Part shown: piece after piece, positions 28,350 to 37,015 of the stretch | How the letters are laid out: each line of letters starts with the position of its first letter | Numbering within the stretch: position 1 is the stretch's first letter | Origin: CAIWHR01 sp963726775 | GTDB taxonomy: Bacteria; Pseudomonadota; Gammaproteobacteria; Burkholderiales; Casimicrobiaceae | Direction: 5' to 3' | NCBI GenBank assembly: GCA_963726775.1 | Contig: CAVSDL010000001.1 | Span: 558,001-622,000 of the forward strand | Length of the DNA stretch: 64,000 nucleotides | Notes under the pieces: generated by a model | Database searches by the model: none | Seen by the model: the letters and a program-made list of their open reading frames with translations, nothing else | What the model was told of the DNA's origin: nothing | Translations under genes and position numbers: made by a program

Positions 28350-30146
28350 TCATCGCATCGGCTTGCGAGCGATCAGCGCATAGTCCCGCGCACAGAAAAA
28401 CATCCGGTTGATGATCTCGCGCATGGCCGGCGTGCCGTCGGCAAGCTGCAAGTGCTCCGCTACCGGGTGCAGCCGCAGGATCGACACATCGGCGAAACCG
28501 CGCAATTCCGCGACGAACCGCGTGGGCTCCGGCGGCAGCGGCCGCTCGTGAGTCGGGTCGTAGTAGAAACTGCACGCGCCGACGACCAGGTTCTCGGGAT
28601 TCGGCGTCTCGAAGATCGCCACACCGCCGGGCTGCAGCACGCGCAGCACTTCGTCGAACAGCACGATCAGCCGCCGGAAGGGAATGTGCTCGATGACATG
28701 CATCGCCGTGACGGCCCGGAGCGAGTCGGTCTCCAGTTCTCGCAGATGCTCGATCGCGTCGGCTTCGATCACGTCGAGGCCCCGCTCGCGGCACTGCGCC
28801 GCGGTAACCCGATTGAGGTCGACGCCCCGCGCCTCGATACCATTGTCCCTGAGCAATTCGAGCCACTCGCCGCGCCCGCATCCGATGTCGAGCACGAACG
28901 AATCCAAGTTTCCGACGCGCGCCTCACGCACATAGGGAAGGTACACGGCGACACGCTGCCTGATGTCCTCGGGGGTCCCGCGGAAGCGATTTTCGAAAGC
29001 AGCATAGAACGCATCGAACAGGTGCACGTCTTCTCGCCCCGCTGCGGACGTCCCCGCGACGGATTCCCTCTCATGCAACGCGTGGTGCGCCTTGTCGATC
29101 AGCGCAGTCACCTTTTGCTCGTGCTCCGGAGGCATGCGGCCCCGCGCGCCGACAGGCTCGCTCGCCTCGCCGACGCCGCTGCCCGTCTTCATCGCTTCCA
29201 CCATCGCGGATTGCAGCTCGGCGAGCGTCTGCATATCGCGCCACAGCGCATTCAGACCGAGTTCCGTCGCGCGGGTCCGCTCATTGACGGCGATGAGCTG
29301 CGCCGCTCCGACCTTGCCCTCCACCTGCTCGGCGATCCGGCCGAGCTCGCCGCGATCTGCCTTGGCGTTCGCTAGCGTATCGACGCTTTGCTCCAGCGCG
29401 CCCACCCGTGTCGCCGTAGCCATCTCCGCCCGCACGCCATCGATGTTGGCACGCGCGGCAGCGGCCACGTCCTGCAGCGAGCGCTGCACTTGCGTGATTC
29501 CGCGCTCGATCCTTCCACTCGCCGTGTTGATCTGGCGATTCAGTTCGAACTGACGCTGGAAGAACGCAGCTTCGAGTAGCTCGTGATTGCGGGCGATATC
29601 GGGTAACCGGACCAGATACTGCACAATGCCGAGCATCCGCCCAAACACCGGGACACGGCGCGCCGACCGCAGTGCGAATGCGAGCGGCAGCGCGCGAATC
29701 GGGACGCCCGCCGTCCGACCTTCGGCCGAGTACCGCATCCGACCGAGCACCTCGACCTTCGCCAGGCGTCCCTGGCGCAGGGCCTCGAGAAACGCAGCGA
29801 ACCCGTTGGCATCCGGCTCGCGGCGCAGAATTCCGCGATACGCGTTGCGGACGAAATCCTCGTCCTGGAACACGAGGAAATCGGCAAGCGCGTAGCGATC
29901 CTTGTGCTCGATCAACCCTGCCGACTCGGGCACCCGCGGCAGCGCGATCGTCGATTGCAGCGGCGCCGCAGCACCGACCGCAGCACCGGCCGGAGCGGGC
30001 GCCGGATCCATGGCCGCGGCCGCGCGGCCCGCTGCGGCCTTGCGGCGTGCCACGTCGTCGCGGATGCGCCGCATCAATGCGTCGAGGTCGAATTCCGATG
30101 TTGCTGGTATGGCCCAAGTGATGTTCCGGGAAGAGGCGGCTGACAT
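28350..30146 (-). CDS. Methyltransferase with DUF4214-like and coiled-coil regions (possible chain-terminating enzyme)
   Basis: The protein has about 598 residues from the ATG at 30146. Residues 10-70 are a low-complexity Ala/Pro linker. A DUF4214-like segment (DEDFVRNAYRGILRREPDANGF) follows at about 95-120. A long helical, probably coiled-coil stretch (about 185-355) leads to the SAM domain with SFVLDIGCGRGEWLELLRD and MHVIEHIPF, then FETPNPENL. The arrangement of a methyltransferase on a coiled coil recalls WbdD, which caps O-antigen and sets chain length. No kinase domain is visible. It is the first gene of the minus-strand operon and is divergent from the beta-helix array. Confidence 0.8.
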   Translation of the reverse strand: MSAASSRNITWAIPATSEFDLDALMRRIRDDVARRKAAAGRAAAAMDPAPAPAGAAVGAAAPLQSTIALPRVPESAGLIEHKDRYALADFLVFQDEDFVRNAYRGILRREPDANGFAAFLEALRQGRLAKVEVLGRMRYSAEGRTAGVPIRALPLAFALRSARRVPVFGRMLGIVQYLVRLPDIARNHELLEAAFFQRQFELNRQINTASGRIERGITQVQRSLQDVAAAARANIDGVRAEMATATRVGALEQSVDTLANAKADRGELGRIAEQVEGKVGAAQLIAVNERTRATELGLNALWRDMQTLAELQSAMVEAMKTGSGVGEASEPVGARGRMPPEHEQKVTALIDKAHHALHERESVAGTSAAGREDVHLFDAFYAAFENRFRGTPEDIRQRVAVYLPYVREARVGNLDSFVLDIGCGRGEWLELLRDNGIEARGVDLNRVTAAQCRERGLDVIEADAIEHLRELETDSLRAVTAMHVIEHIPFRRLIVLFDEVLRVLQPGGVAIFETPNPENLVVGACSFYYDPTHERPLPPEPTRFVAELRGFADVSILRLHPVAEHLQLADGTPAMREIINRMFFCARDYALIARKPMR

Positions 30147-30345
30147 CCAAGTGTGTGAACTTCTCGGATGCGCGAGGATATCGCCCGCCAACGGTCAGCG
30201 CAATGGCAAGACCGAGACGGATCCATGCAAAAGAGGTCATCGCGAGTCGGCGTTGGCAGCGTTGACGGGCGACCGGACGCGGTGGAGCTAGTGGCCTGCA
30301 TCGCGTCCGCGGACTGATCCGGCGGCATCGACATTTCCCTGGTCA

Positions 30346-30397
30346 AAGTGACAGAATCGGCGCGTCCTGCCACAGGCAGGCGCGTCCACTGTCACTT
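30346..30397 (+). promoter_or_regulatory. Leader hairpin type A, copy 1
   Basis: Outer arms AAGTGACAG (30346-30354) and CTGTCACTT (30389-30397) pair perfectly. Inner arms CGCG-T-CCTGCC (30361-30371) and GGCAGGCGCG (30375-30384) pair with one bulged T and a 3-base loop. It lies 16 bases before the start codon of the beta-helix gene at 30414, just upstream of the GGAG ribosome-binding site. Copies precede the genes at 31580 and 32826. It could be a riboregulator, a terminator-like attenuator or an operator. Confidence 0.7.
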
Positions 30398-30413
30398 CCC
30401 CATGGAGATCGTC

Positions 30414-31349
30414 ATGCACATTGCAAACATCCTGCGATTCACCGGAGCCGTCATCGCCACCGTGCTGTTCGCCGGCACCGCTCACGCCCAGTTGTTCCGC
30501 ACCTATCTTTCGCCCACCGGACTCGACACCAACCCCTGCAACCTGGCGGCCCCCTGCCGTCTGTTGCCCGCGGCCCTGACGGCCGTCGCGGACGGCGGCG
30601 AAATCTGGATGCTCGGCTCGGCCAACTACAACACGACGACGGTCAACATCACCAAGTCGGTCAGCATCCTTGCCGTTCCCGGCGTCGTGGGCAGCGTGGT
30701 GGCCACGGGCGGCCCGGCCATCAGCATCGCCACGGCGGGCGTCAACGTATCGTTGCGCAACCTGGTGGTCGCTCCCCTGTCCGGAGCTGGGGGCACCGAC
30801 GGGGTCAACATGACCAATGGCGCGTCGCTGACGGTCGACGGCTGTCTCTTCGCCAACCTCGCGGGAGCAGGCGTATTTGTCAACACCGCCGCCAGGGTTC
30901 GAATTGTCGATTCCCTCATTCGCGACAATTCTTCCCATGGCGTTTACCTCGCGAGTGGCCCCACCGCCGAAATCTCGAACTCGAAACTGTTAGGGAACGG
31001 CGGCGCGGGCGCCTACGTGTACGGTATAACGGCCAGCACGACCACGACCGCGACCATCAGTGACTCCGTGCTGTCTGAAAATAATTGGGGCATTGATGCG
31101 TTCGCGCCAATCGCTGGCGCGCCGCTCTACGTCTCCGTGAGCCGTTCGACCGTTTCGCATAACAATTATGGCATTGTCTCCGATCAAAACTCCATTGTCG
31201 TTACCGCCAGCAGCAATCTGGTGACGAGGAACAACAACCTCGGCCTCGGTCAGGGGGGCACTGCGATACTGGAGTCCCAGGGGAATAACACGGTACGCCA
31301 AAACGGCGCCGATACGTCTGGCACGATTACCACGGTATCCGGCATTTGA
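30414..31349 (+). CDS. Secreted right-handed beta-helix protein
   Basis: The 311-residue product starts at the ATG at 30414 after GGAG. The signal peptide is about residues 1-24 (FTGAVIATVLFAGTAHA). The family block is LFRTYLSPTGLDTNPCN, APCRLLPAALTAV and DGGEIWMLGSANYNTTTVNI, with the usual cysteine pair. Beta-helix strands follow, ending in the SNLVTRNNNLGLGQ and GNNTVRQNGADTSGTIT repeats shared with the neighbours. It is the only intact gene of the type-A leader subgroup. Function is unknown. Confidence 0.82.
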   Translation: MHIANILRFTGAVIATVLFAGTAHAQLFRTYLSPTGLDTNPCNLAAPCRLLPAALTAVADGGEIWMLGSANYNTTTVNITKSVSILAVPGVVGSVVATGGPAISIATAGVNVSLRNLVVAPLSGAGGTDGVNMTNGASLTVDGCLFANLAGAGVFVNTAARVRIVDSLIRDNSSHGVYLASGPTAEISNSKLLGNGGAGAYVYGITASTTTTATISDSVLSENNWGIDAFAPIAGAPLYVSVSRSTVSHNNYGIVSDQNSIVVTASSNLVTRNNNLGLGQGGTAILESQGNNTVRQNGADTSGTITTVSGI

Positions 31350-31510
31350 CAGGTCGTTCAGACATTTCGGCGGGTCTGCAATTCGCTTTCTGGTGCCGGT
31401 GGCGAATCCGCATGATCCGCCGAGTGCCGCGGGCTCGGCAGTGTCTCCACTCGGCAGCGTCAGGCGACAATCGACTCGCGCGGTCTGATCCGCATCGACC
31501 TTATCAACGA

Positions 31511-31565
31511 GAAAGGTGACAGAATCGGCGCGTCCTGCTCGGCAGGCGCGTCAACTGTCACTTTC
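31511..31565 (+). promoter_or_regulatory. Leader hairpin type A, copy 2
   Basis: GGTGACAG (31515-31522) pairs with CTGTCAC (31555-31561), and the flanking GAAA and TTTC extend the stem. The inner CGCGTCCTGC and GCAGGCGCG arms are conserved. It ends 14 bases before the start codon at 31580 and precedes AGGGAG. The position is the same as in copy 1. Confidence 0.7.
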
Positions 31566-31579
31566 TCAGGGAGATCGTC

Positions 31580-32594
31580 ATGCGCATCACGAGCATATTG
31601 CAAATTGTCGGAGCCGTCGTCGCCACCGTGCTGTTCGCCGGCACGGCTCACGCCCAGTTGTTCCGCGCCTATCTGGCACGCACCGGGAACGATGCCAATC
31701 CGTGCACCGCTGCCCGCTCCCTGCCGTCTGCTGCCTGCCGCGCTCGCCGCCGTGACGGACGGCGGCGAGATCTGGATGCTCGATTCGGCCAACTACAATA
31801 CGGCGCCGGTCGACATCACCAAGTCGGTGACGATCCTTGCGGTTCCCGGCGTGGTGGGCAGCGTGGTGGCCACGGGCGGCCCCGCCATCAGCATCGCCAC
31901 GGCGGGCGTCAAGGTGGCGCTGCGCAACCTGGTGATCGTTCCGCTGCCCGGAGGCGGAGGCACCGACGGCATCGTCATGACCAATGGCGCCGCGCTGACG
32001 GTCGAGAACTGCCTGATTGCCAACCTTCCGGGATCGGGCATCGATGCGAACGCTGCCGCAATCGTGCAAGTCACGGATACGACGATACGAGACAACCTCC
32101 GCGGCCTGTGGATCAGGAATGGCGCGAACGGCATCGTCGCGCGGGCGACCATCACTGAGAACAGTGCGTTTGGCGTCTGGATCGAGGCGGGCAACGCCAC
32201 CACCACGACCGCCGATATCGCCCATTCGACCATTGGCAGAAACTATAACGGCGTCATCGTGGCGACGGGCAGTGCCTCGGGCGTGGTGAATGCTTCCGTC
32301 CACGACAGCCAGATCGTTCAAAACGTCAGCGACGGCATGTCGGCAGCGGGTACCCCCGGGTCATCCATGAAGCTAACCGCCAGCAACAACATAGTCACGC
32401 GCAACTACGTGGGCATCCTTTCCGGCCAGGCTGCTACCGTAATGGCGAGCGGGAACATAGTGACTGACAATTACTATGGCATTTTCGGCCAGGGAGTCAA
32501 CGCCCCAGCCGTCTTCGAAAGCTCCGGCAACAATACGGTTCGCAACAACGCAATCAACAAATTCGGAACGATCACGGTAGTGGCCACGGAGTAA
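31580..32594 (+). pseudogene. Beta-helix protein gene with a +1 frameshift
   Basis: The ATG at 31580 begins MRITSILQIVGAVVATVLFAG, a signal peptide, followed by LFRAYLARTGNDANPCTAA. The frame then changes near 31714, where CCC stands in place of the CC expected from its paralogues. In the next frame the protein runs on as CRLLPAALAAVTDGGEIWML to the stop at 32594. Repaired, it would be a 337-residue family member. The change could be inactivation, a sequencing error or, less likely, programmed. The 230 bases after it are type-A leader and spacer. Confidence 0.82.
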
Positions 32595-32755
32595 TCCGCC
32601 GAAATGGCAGAGCGCCGATCCATGTACGCTCTGGCGCGCTGCCGAGCGAACGAATTGCCACACCGAGTATTGAACCTCCGATCGGTGTCGAATCGGAGGC
32701 GGCGGGCATGAATCGAATCTGCTGCCTGATCCGGCGGCAGCGACATCTTCCCGGT

Positions 32756-32811
32756 GAAAGGCGACAGAATCGGCGCGTCCTCCACAGGCAGGCGCGTCCA
32801 CTGTCACTTTC
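32756..32811 (+). promoter_or_regulatory. Leader hairpin type A, copy 3
   Basis: The same arrangement is seen as in the copies at 30346 and 31511. GAAAGGCGACAG at the left pairs with CTGTCACTTTC at the right (32801-32811), and the inner arm reads CGCGTCCTCC opposite GGCAGGCGCG. The inner stem has lost some pairs compared with copies 1 and 2. It precedes the deleted gene at 32826, so it may no longer be under selection. Confidence 0.6.
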
Positions 32812-32825
32812 CCAGGGAGGTCGTC

Positions 32826-33259
32826 ATGCGCATCGCGAACATCTCGCGGATCACCGGAACGGTCAACGCCACCGCGCTGGTTGCCGGCACCGCTCATGCC
32901 CAGCTGTTCCGCACCTATCTGGCGCGCACCGGTGTCGACACCAATCCGTGCACCGTGGCGGCCCCTTGTCGTTTGCTGCCCGCAGCGCTCACCGCCGTGG
33001 GCTCCAGTCATATTCCGATTCGGGTGCCTCCGTCACGCTTTTGGCCAGCAACAGCATCATCTCGCATAACGGCGATGGCATTAGTGCTTATCAAGCAGGA
33101 GCCAAGGTGTGGGCCAGCCGGAATACGGTTAGCGAAAATTCTGGATTTGGCCTTTACAACTTCGGCTCACAAGCTGTTTTCGAGAGCGCCGGCAACAACG
33201 CGGTGCGCAACAACGGTTCGGACAGCGTCGGAACCATCACGGTGATCGCGGCGAAGTAG
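32826..33259 (+). pseudogene. Beta-helix gene with internal deletion and frame change
   Basis: The first 60 codons are a normal family N terminus: MRIANISRITGTVNATALVAG, then LFRTYLARTGVDTNPCTVAA and CRLLPAALTAV. At about 33000 the sequence jumps to a normal family C terminus in another frame, with SNSIISHNGDGISAYQAGAK and GNNAVRNNGSDSVGTITVI, ending at 33259. The DGGEIWML block and roughly half the helix are missing. This looks like a deletion between repeated segments. Confidence 0.82.
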
Positions 33260-33458
33260 CGCCGCGGGAACGAAAGGGCGCTGGGCTGCGCTGGCTGACT
33301 TGTCATTCCCGGGAAGGAATCCATGATTCCCAGGATGAGCCAATTTCGCGGAGAGGACAGGTGCTCCATCACGCGCGCCTTTGGATCTTTCCGATCTCCC
33401 GACACTGCGATGGTGACGCCGCCCGCCGCGGTTTGACCACACCGCCAAAGCCAAAGAT

Positions 33459-33509
33459 ACTCCCCGAGGCACCGTTCAATTGCCGGTCCTTCACATTCAC
33501 TCGGGGAGT
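33459..33509 (+). promoter_or_regulatory. Leader hairpin type B, copy 1, with the ribosome-binding site in its arm
   Basis: ACTCCCCGAG (33459-33468) and CTCGGGGAGT (33500-33509) are perfect 10-base inverted repeats with a 31-base loop. The right arm contains the Shine-Dalgarno GGGGAG of the gene starting at 33517. In RNA the stem would hide the ribosome-binding site. This suggests translational control, for example by a ligand, protein or temperature; that is inferred. Confidence 0.7.
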
Positions 33510-33516
33510 AATAAAC

Positions 33517-34470
33517 GTGAACCATCGCATCGTTCTGCGCAGCGCCTTTGCCTTCGCCGTGATGTCGTTCCTTGCCGTGGCGGCGCATGCCGCCGCTGCA
33601 CCCGGACTGTTCCGCGCCTACATTTCCTCCACCGGCAGCGACGCCAATCCGTGCACCCTGCCCGCGCCGTGCCGCCTGCTGCCGGCAGCGCTTGCCGCCG
33701 TCGCCGACGGCGGCGAGATCTGGATGCTCGATTCGGCCAACTACAATACCGCGACCGTGACCATCGGCAAGTCGGTGTCGATCCTCGCCATTCCCGGTGC
33801 GGTCGGCAGCGTCGTGGCGATCGCCGGACCGGCGGTACTCATCTCCGCGGCCGGCCTCACCGTCGCCCTGCGCAACCTGGTGATCGTGCCTCTCCCGGCC
33901 TCCGGCGCCACCGACGGCGTCCTGATGACGGGCGCCTCCACGCTCACGATCGAGAACAGCCTGATTGCCAACCTCCCCAACGCCGGGGTGAATATCGGCG
34001 GAACGGGAAAGGTCGAGGTCGCCAATTCGATCATCCGCAACAATGGCCAGTACGCCGTGCGCCTGCTCAATGGCGCATCGGCCGGCATTTCCAGCACGAA
34101 GATGCTGAATAACGCCCAGGGAGGAGTCTTTGCCTGGGCCACCATTGCGTCGACCACGACGGCTACCGTGAGCGATTCGGTCATTTCAGGTGGAATTGAC
34201 GGCGTGTATGCCCTCAGCACCATCCTCCAGGGCGTCACAAATATCTTCGTGACGCGGTGCACGATCCAGAACACCAACAGCGCGCTCCACAGCGAAACCA
34301 CAGCCGGCTTGAGTTCGGCCCTGATCGCCGCGAGCTACAGCATGATCACGAACAACGGCTACGGCTGGCTTCTCGTCGGTGCCCAATCGTTCTTCCAGAC
34401 ACTTGGCAACAACCACTTGATACACAACACTCTGAATATCGGCACGGAAACGCTGGTAACGCTGCAATGA
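33517..34470 (+). CDS. Secreted right-handed beta-helix protein
   Basis: The 317-residue product starts with GTG at 33517, eight bases after GGGGAG; the near-identical copy at 34811 has ATG at the same place. The signal peptide runs to about residue 24 (SAFAFAVMSFLAVAAHAAA). The block LFRAYISSTGSDANPCTLPA, PCRLLPAALAAV and DGGEIWMLDSANYNTATVTI follows, then beta-helix strands such as ENSLIANLPNAGVNIGGTG. The copy at 34811-35759 is nearly identical over the first two thirds; their 3' ends differ more. Function unknown. Confidence 0.82.
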   Translation: MNHRIVLRSAFAFAVMSFLAVAAHAAAAPGLFRAYISSTGSDANPCTLPAPCRLLPAALAAVADGGEIWMLDSANYNTATVTIGKSVSILAIPGAVGSVVAIAGPAVLISAAGLTVALRNLVIVPLPASGATDGVLMTGASTLTIENSLIANLPNAGVNIGGTGKVEVANSIIRNNGQYAVRLLNGASAGISSTKMLNNAQGGVFAWATIASTTTATVSDSVISGGIDGVYALSTILQGVTNIFVTRCTIQNTNSALHSETTAGLSSALIAASYSMITNNGYGWLLVGAQSFFQTLGNNHLIHNTLNIGTETLVTLQ

Positions 34471-34752
34471 GGGTGTTGCCGGCCACGCCGCGCCAGTGGT
34501 ACAAGGCGAATTCATTTCCGTGATCGTCGCGGCGTAGCGCCGCCGGAATTGGAATTGCACCGAGCTGCGACGGCCCGGTGCGCTGCGTTCTGCGCTCTCC
34601 CGCGTCGGACTCGCCCGCTTCAATCTCTGCGACCCGATCCGAATGGCAACCGAAGTTGCGGCATCGTAAGATCGCCGATCGCATCACTCGCCGCAACTTG
34701 GAATATTGGCGAACGCAATCCGCGTTTGACCGTTGTCGCCAAAGCCGGAGAT

Positions 34753-34803
34753 ACTCCCCGAGGCACCGCTCAATTGCCGGTCCTTCACATTCACTCGGGG
34801 AGT
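34753..34803 (+). promoter_or_regulatory. Leader hairpin type B, copy 2, with the ribosome-binding site in its arm
   Basis: The same ACTCCCCGAG (34753-34762) and CTCGGGGAGT (34794-34803) arms occur with the same 31-base loop as in copy 1. The right arm again contains the GGGGAG ribosome-binding site, eight bases before the ATG at 34811. The loop sequence differs from copy 1 by one base. Confidence 0.7.
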
Positions 34804-34810
34804 AATAACC

Positions 34811-35759
34811 ATGAACCATCGCACCGTTCTGCGCAGCGCCTTTGCCTTCGTCGTGATGTCGTTCCTTGCCGTGGCGGCGCATGCCGCCGCTGCGCCCGGA
34901 CTGTTCCGCGCCTACATTTCCTCCACCGGCAGCGACGCCAATCCGTGCACCCTGCCCGCGCCGTGCCGCCTGCTGCCGGCAGCGCTTGCGGCCGTCGCCG
35001 ATGGCGGCGAGATCTGGATGCTCGATTCGGCCAATTACAACACCGCGACCGTGACCATCGGCAAGTCGGTGTCGATCCTCGCCATTCCCGGCGCGGTCGG
35101 CAGCGTCGTGGCGATCGGCCGGACCGGCGATACTCATCACCGCGGCCGGCCTCACCGTCGCGCTGCGCAACCTGGTGATCGTGCCTCTCCCGGCCTCCGG
35201 CGCCACCGACGGGGTCCTGATGACGGGCGCCTCCACGCTCACGATCGAGAACAGCCTGATCGCCAATCTCCCCAACGCCGGGGTGAATGTCGGCGGAACG
35301 GGAAAGGTCGAGGTCGCCAATTCGATCATCCGCAACAATGGCGAGTACGCCGTGCGCCTGCTCAATGGCGCAACCGCCGACATTTCCGGCACCAAGATGC
35401 TGAATAATGCACAGGGTGGAGTATTTGCCTGGACCACCATTGCTTCGACCACGACGGCGACCGTGAGCGATTCGGTTGTTTCTGGTGGACTTGCAGGCGT
35501 CTACGCCCTCGCCTACAACGTAGACGGTTATGCATGGATCCACGTGACGCGCAGCACGATTCAGAACACGACCTCCGCGCTGCAAAGCGAATCCAATGGC
35601 CTGGGCACGACCATCGTTACCGTGAGCAACATCATGGCCACGAACAACACCTTAAGCTGGAATCAGAACGGTGTAGGAGCGGGTATCTGGACGTTTGGCA
35701 ACAACCACTTCGCAGACCGTGGCTACAGTGGCATCATGATTCCGAGGGCGCTGCAATAG
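34811..35759 (+). pseudogene. Beta-helix protein gene with a +1 frameshift (tandem copy)
   Basis: The ATG at 34811 begins MNHRTVLRSAFAFVVMSFLA and runs through the family block to GAVGSVVAIG. There an extra G near 35118 (GATCGGCCGG against GATCGCCGGA in the paralogue) shifts the frame. The other frame then runs from LRNLVIVPLPASGATDGV to the stop at 35759. If repaired it would be a 315-residue twin of the 33517 gene. It is a recent tandem duplicate including the leader. Confidence 0.82.
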
Positions 35760-35956
35760 CGAACCGGTGATGCCGGCGAGGTGCGCGAGCACGGCACCGA
35801 GGCGCGTCGCGTGATTTTCACTTGCGTCGCTGCCGCATTGCAAAAACTTTGCTCACTTCACTTTGGTGACCTTGCCGTAAAGCCACAGATACCCCGCTGG
35901 CATCCCTGCAGGTGTTGCCTTCCCGCTCATCCCCATTCACTGAGGAGAACTGGCCA

Positions 35957-36060
35957 TGACTAATCGCACCGTCACATGCTTTGTTGTTCGGCGCCTATCT
36001 CGCACCGGCCGGCAGCGATGCCGACCCGCGCACACTGGTTGCTCCGTACCGCCTGCTCAT
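35957..36060 (+). pseudogene. N-terminal remnant of a beta-helix gene
   Basis: An ATG at 35957 after GAGGAG begins MTNRTVTCFVV, like MNHRTVLRSAFAFVV of the copy upstream. In another frame LFGAYLAPAGSDADPRTLVA then PYRLLMP follows, matching LFRAYISSTGSDANPCTLPA. The first cysteine position has become arginine. Homology stops near 36060. About 140 bases beyond (36061-36203) show nothing recognisable. Confidence 0.7.
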
Positions 36061-36203
36061 GCCGCGCAATCCAGTTAGTAATTGCTCCCGAAAGACCCGT
36101 ACCTGCGTATCGGTGAGGAGTCTTGAATCACGCGCAGGAGCCCCGCTTTCGTTCCAAGGCGCACCGAGCCGTTGCAGCCCAGCGCGCTGATCTTGCCGCA
36201 GGC

Positions 36204-36965
36204 CTAAATCGTTCCAACTCCAGTGACGCCAATCGAGTCCGTTCCGTTGCCCCGTACCGTATTGTTGCCGGCGCTTTCAAGTAGTCCTCCGGATGCCAAA
36301 AGGCCCGTTGTATTGCCGGTTACCGTATTTCCACTGGCCAACACACTCGCTCCCGAAGCATTGGCCTCAATGCCCGTCGTGCCATTATTCGCAACGATGT
36401 TGTTACTGGCGGATAGCTTTACGTTTGCACCCGCATCTGAGCGCGCATAGACGCCGCGAGAAGCATTATCGACCAGCCTGCTGTCTTTGACGGTGACCGC
36501 CACGGCGCCAGAAGCATTGCTCGACCACGCGAGGATGCCACCCAAATTCCCGTCCATAGTCGAATCCGCAATTTCAGCGCTGGTCAAGGACGCGGCGGCA
36601 GTTGCATGTGCGAGGACGGCCCAATTACCTGTGTGCCCGCTGATCGTGGCGCGCGTAACGACAGCTCGTGCGCCGTCCAGAAGCGCAATGCCTTGCCCAT
36701 TGTCGCGGATCGTCGTGTCCGCAACCCGCAGGATGGAGGGGCCGGTGACAATGATGCCGTTTCCGGGCAGGTTGGCGATCAGGCAGTTCTCGACTGTGAC
36801 TATTGCGGCACCGCCCCCGACAAAAATTCCGTCTGCGGCCCCGCCTCCGGGGAAGGGGGCAATCACCAGATTGCGCAGCGCAACCTCGACGCCTGCGGTT
36901 GTAATGTGGAATGCCGGCGCCGGGAATGCCTTGGCGAATGTGGAAACCACGCTTCCGACCACACC
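36204..36965 (-). pseudogene. 5'-truncated beta-helix gene (inverted copy)
   Basis: About 254 codons on the minus strand match the central and C-terminal part of the family: VGSVVSTFAKAFPAPAFHIT, VALRNLVIAPFPGGGAADGI, VTVENCLIANLPGNGI, and the end GNNTVRGNGTDSIGVTGV. The signal peptide, cysteine pair and DGGEIWML block are missing. The break comes about 50 bases before the end of gmd. The frame stays open upstream into gmd sequence, but those codons are unrelated. Confidence 0.78.
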
Positions 36966-37015
36966 AACAAACGCACCGCACGACGCATATGCAGCCTGTT
37001 CGATAGCGTTGCTTA

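Noticed and set aside
30301..36204. Beta-helix array as a transposon or prophage tail-fibre cassette
   Set aside because: No transposase, integrase, terminal repeats or phage structural gene was seen. All full copies have signal peptides, unlike tail fibres.
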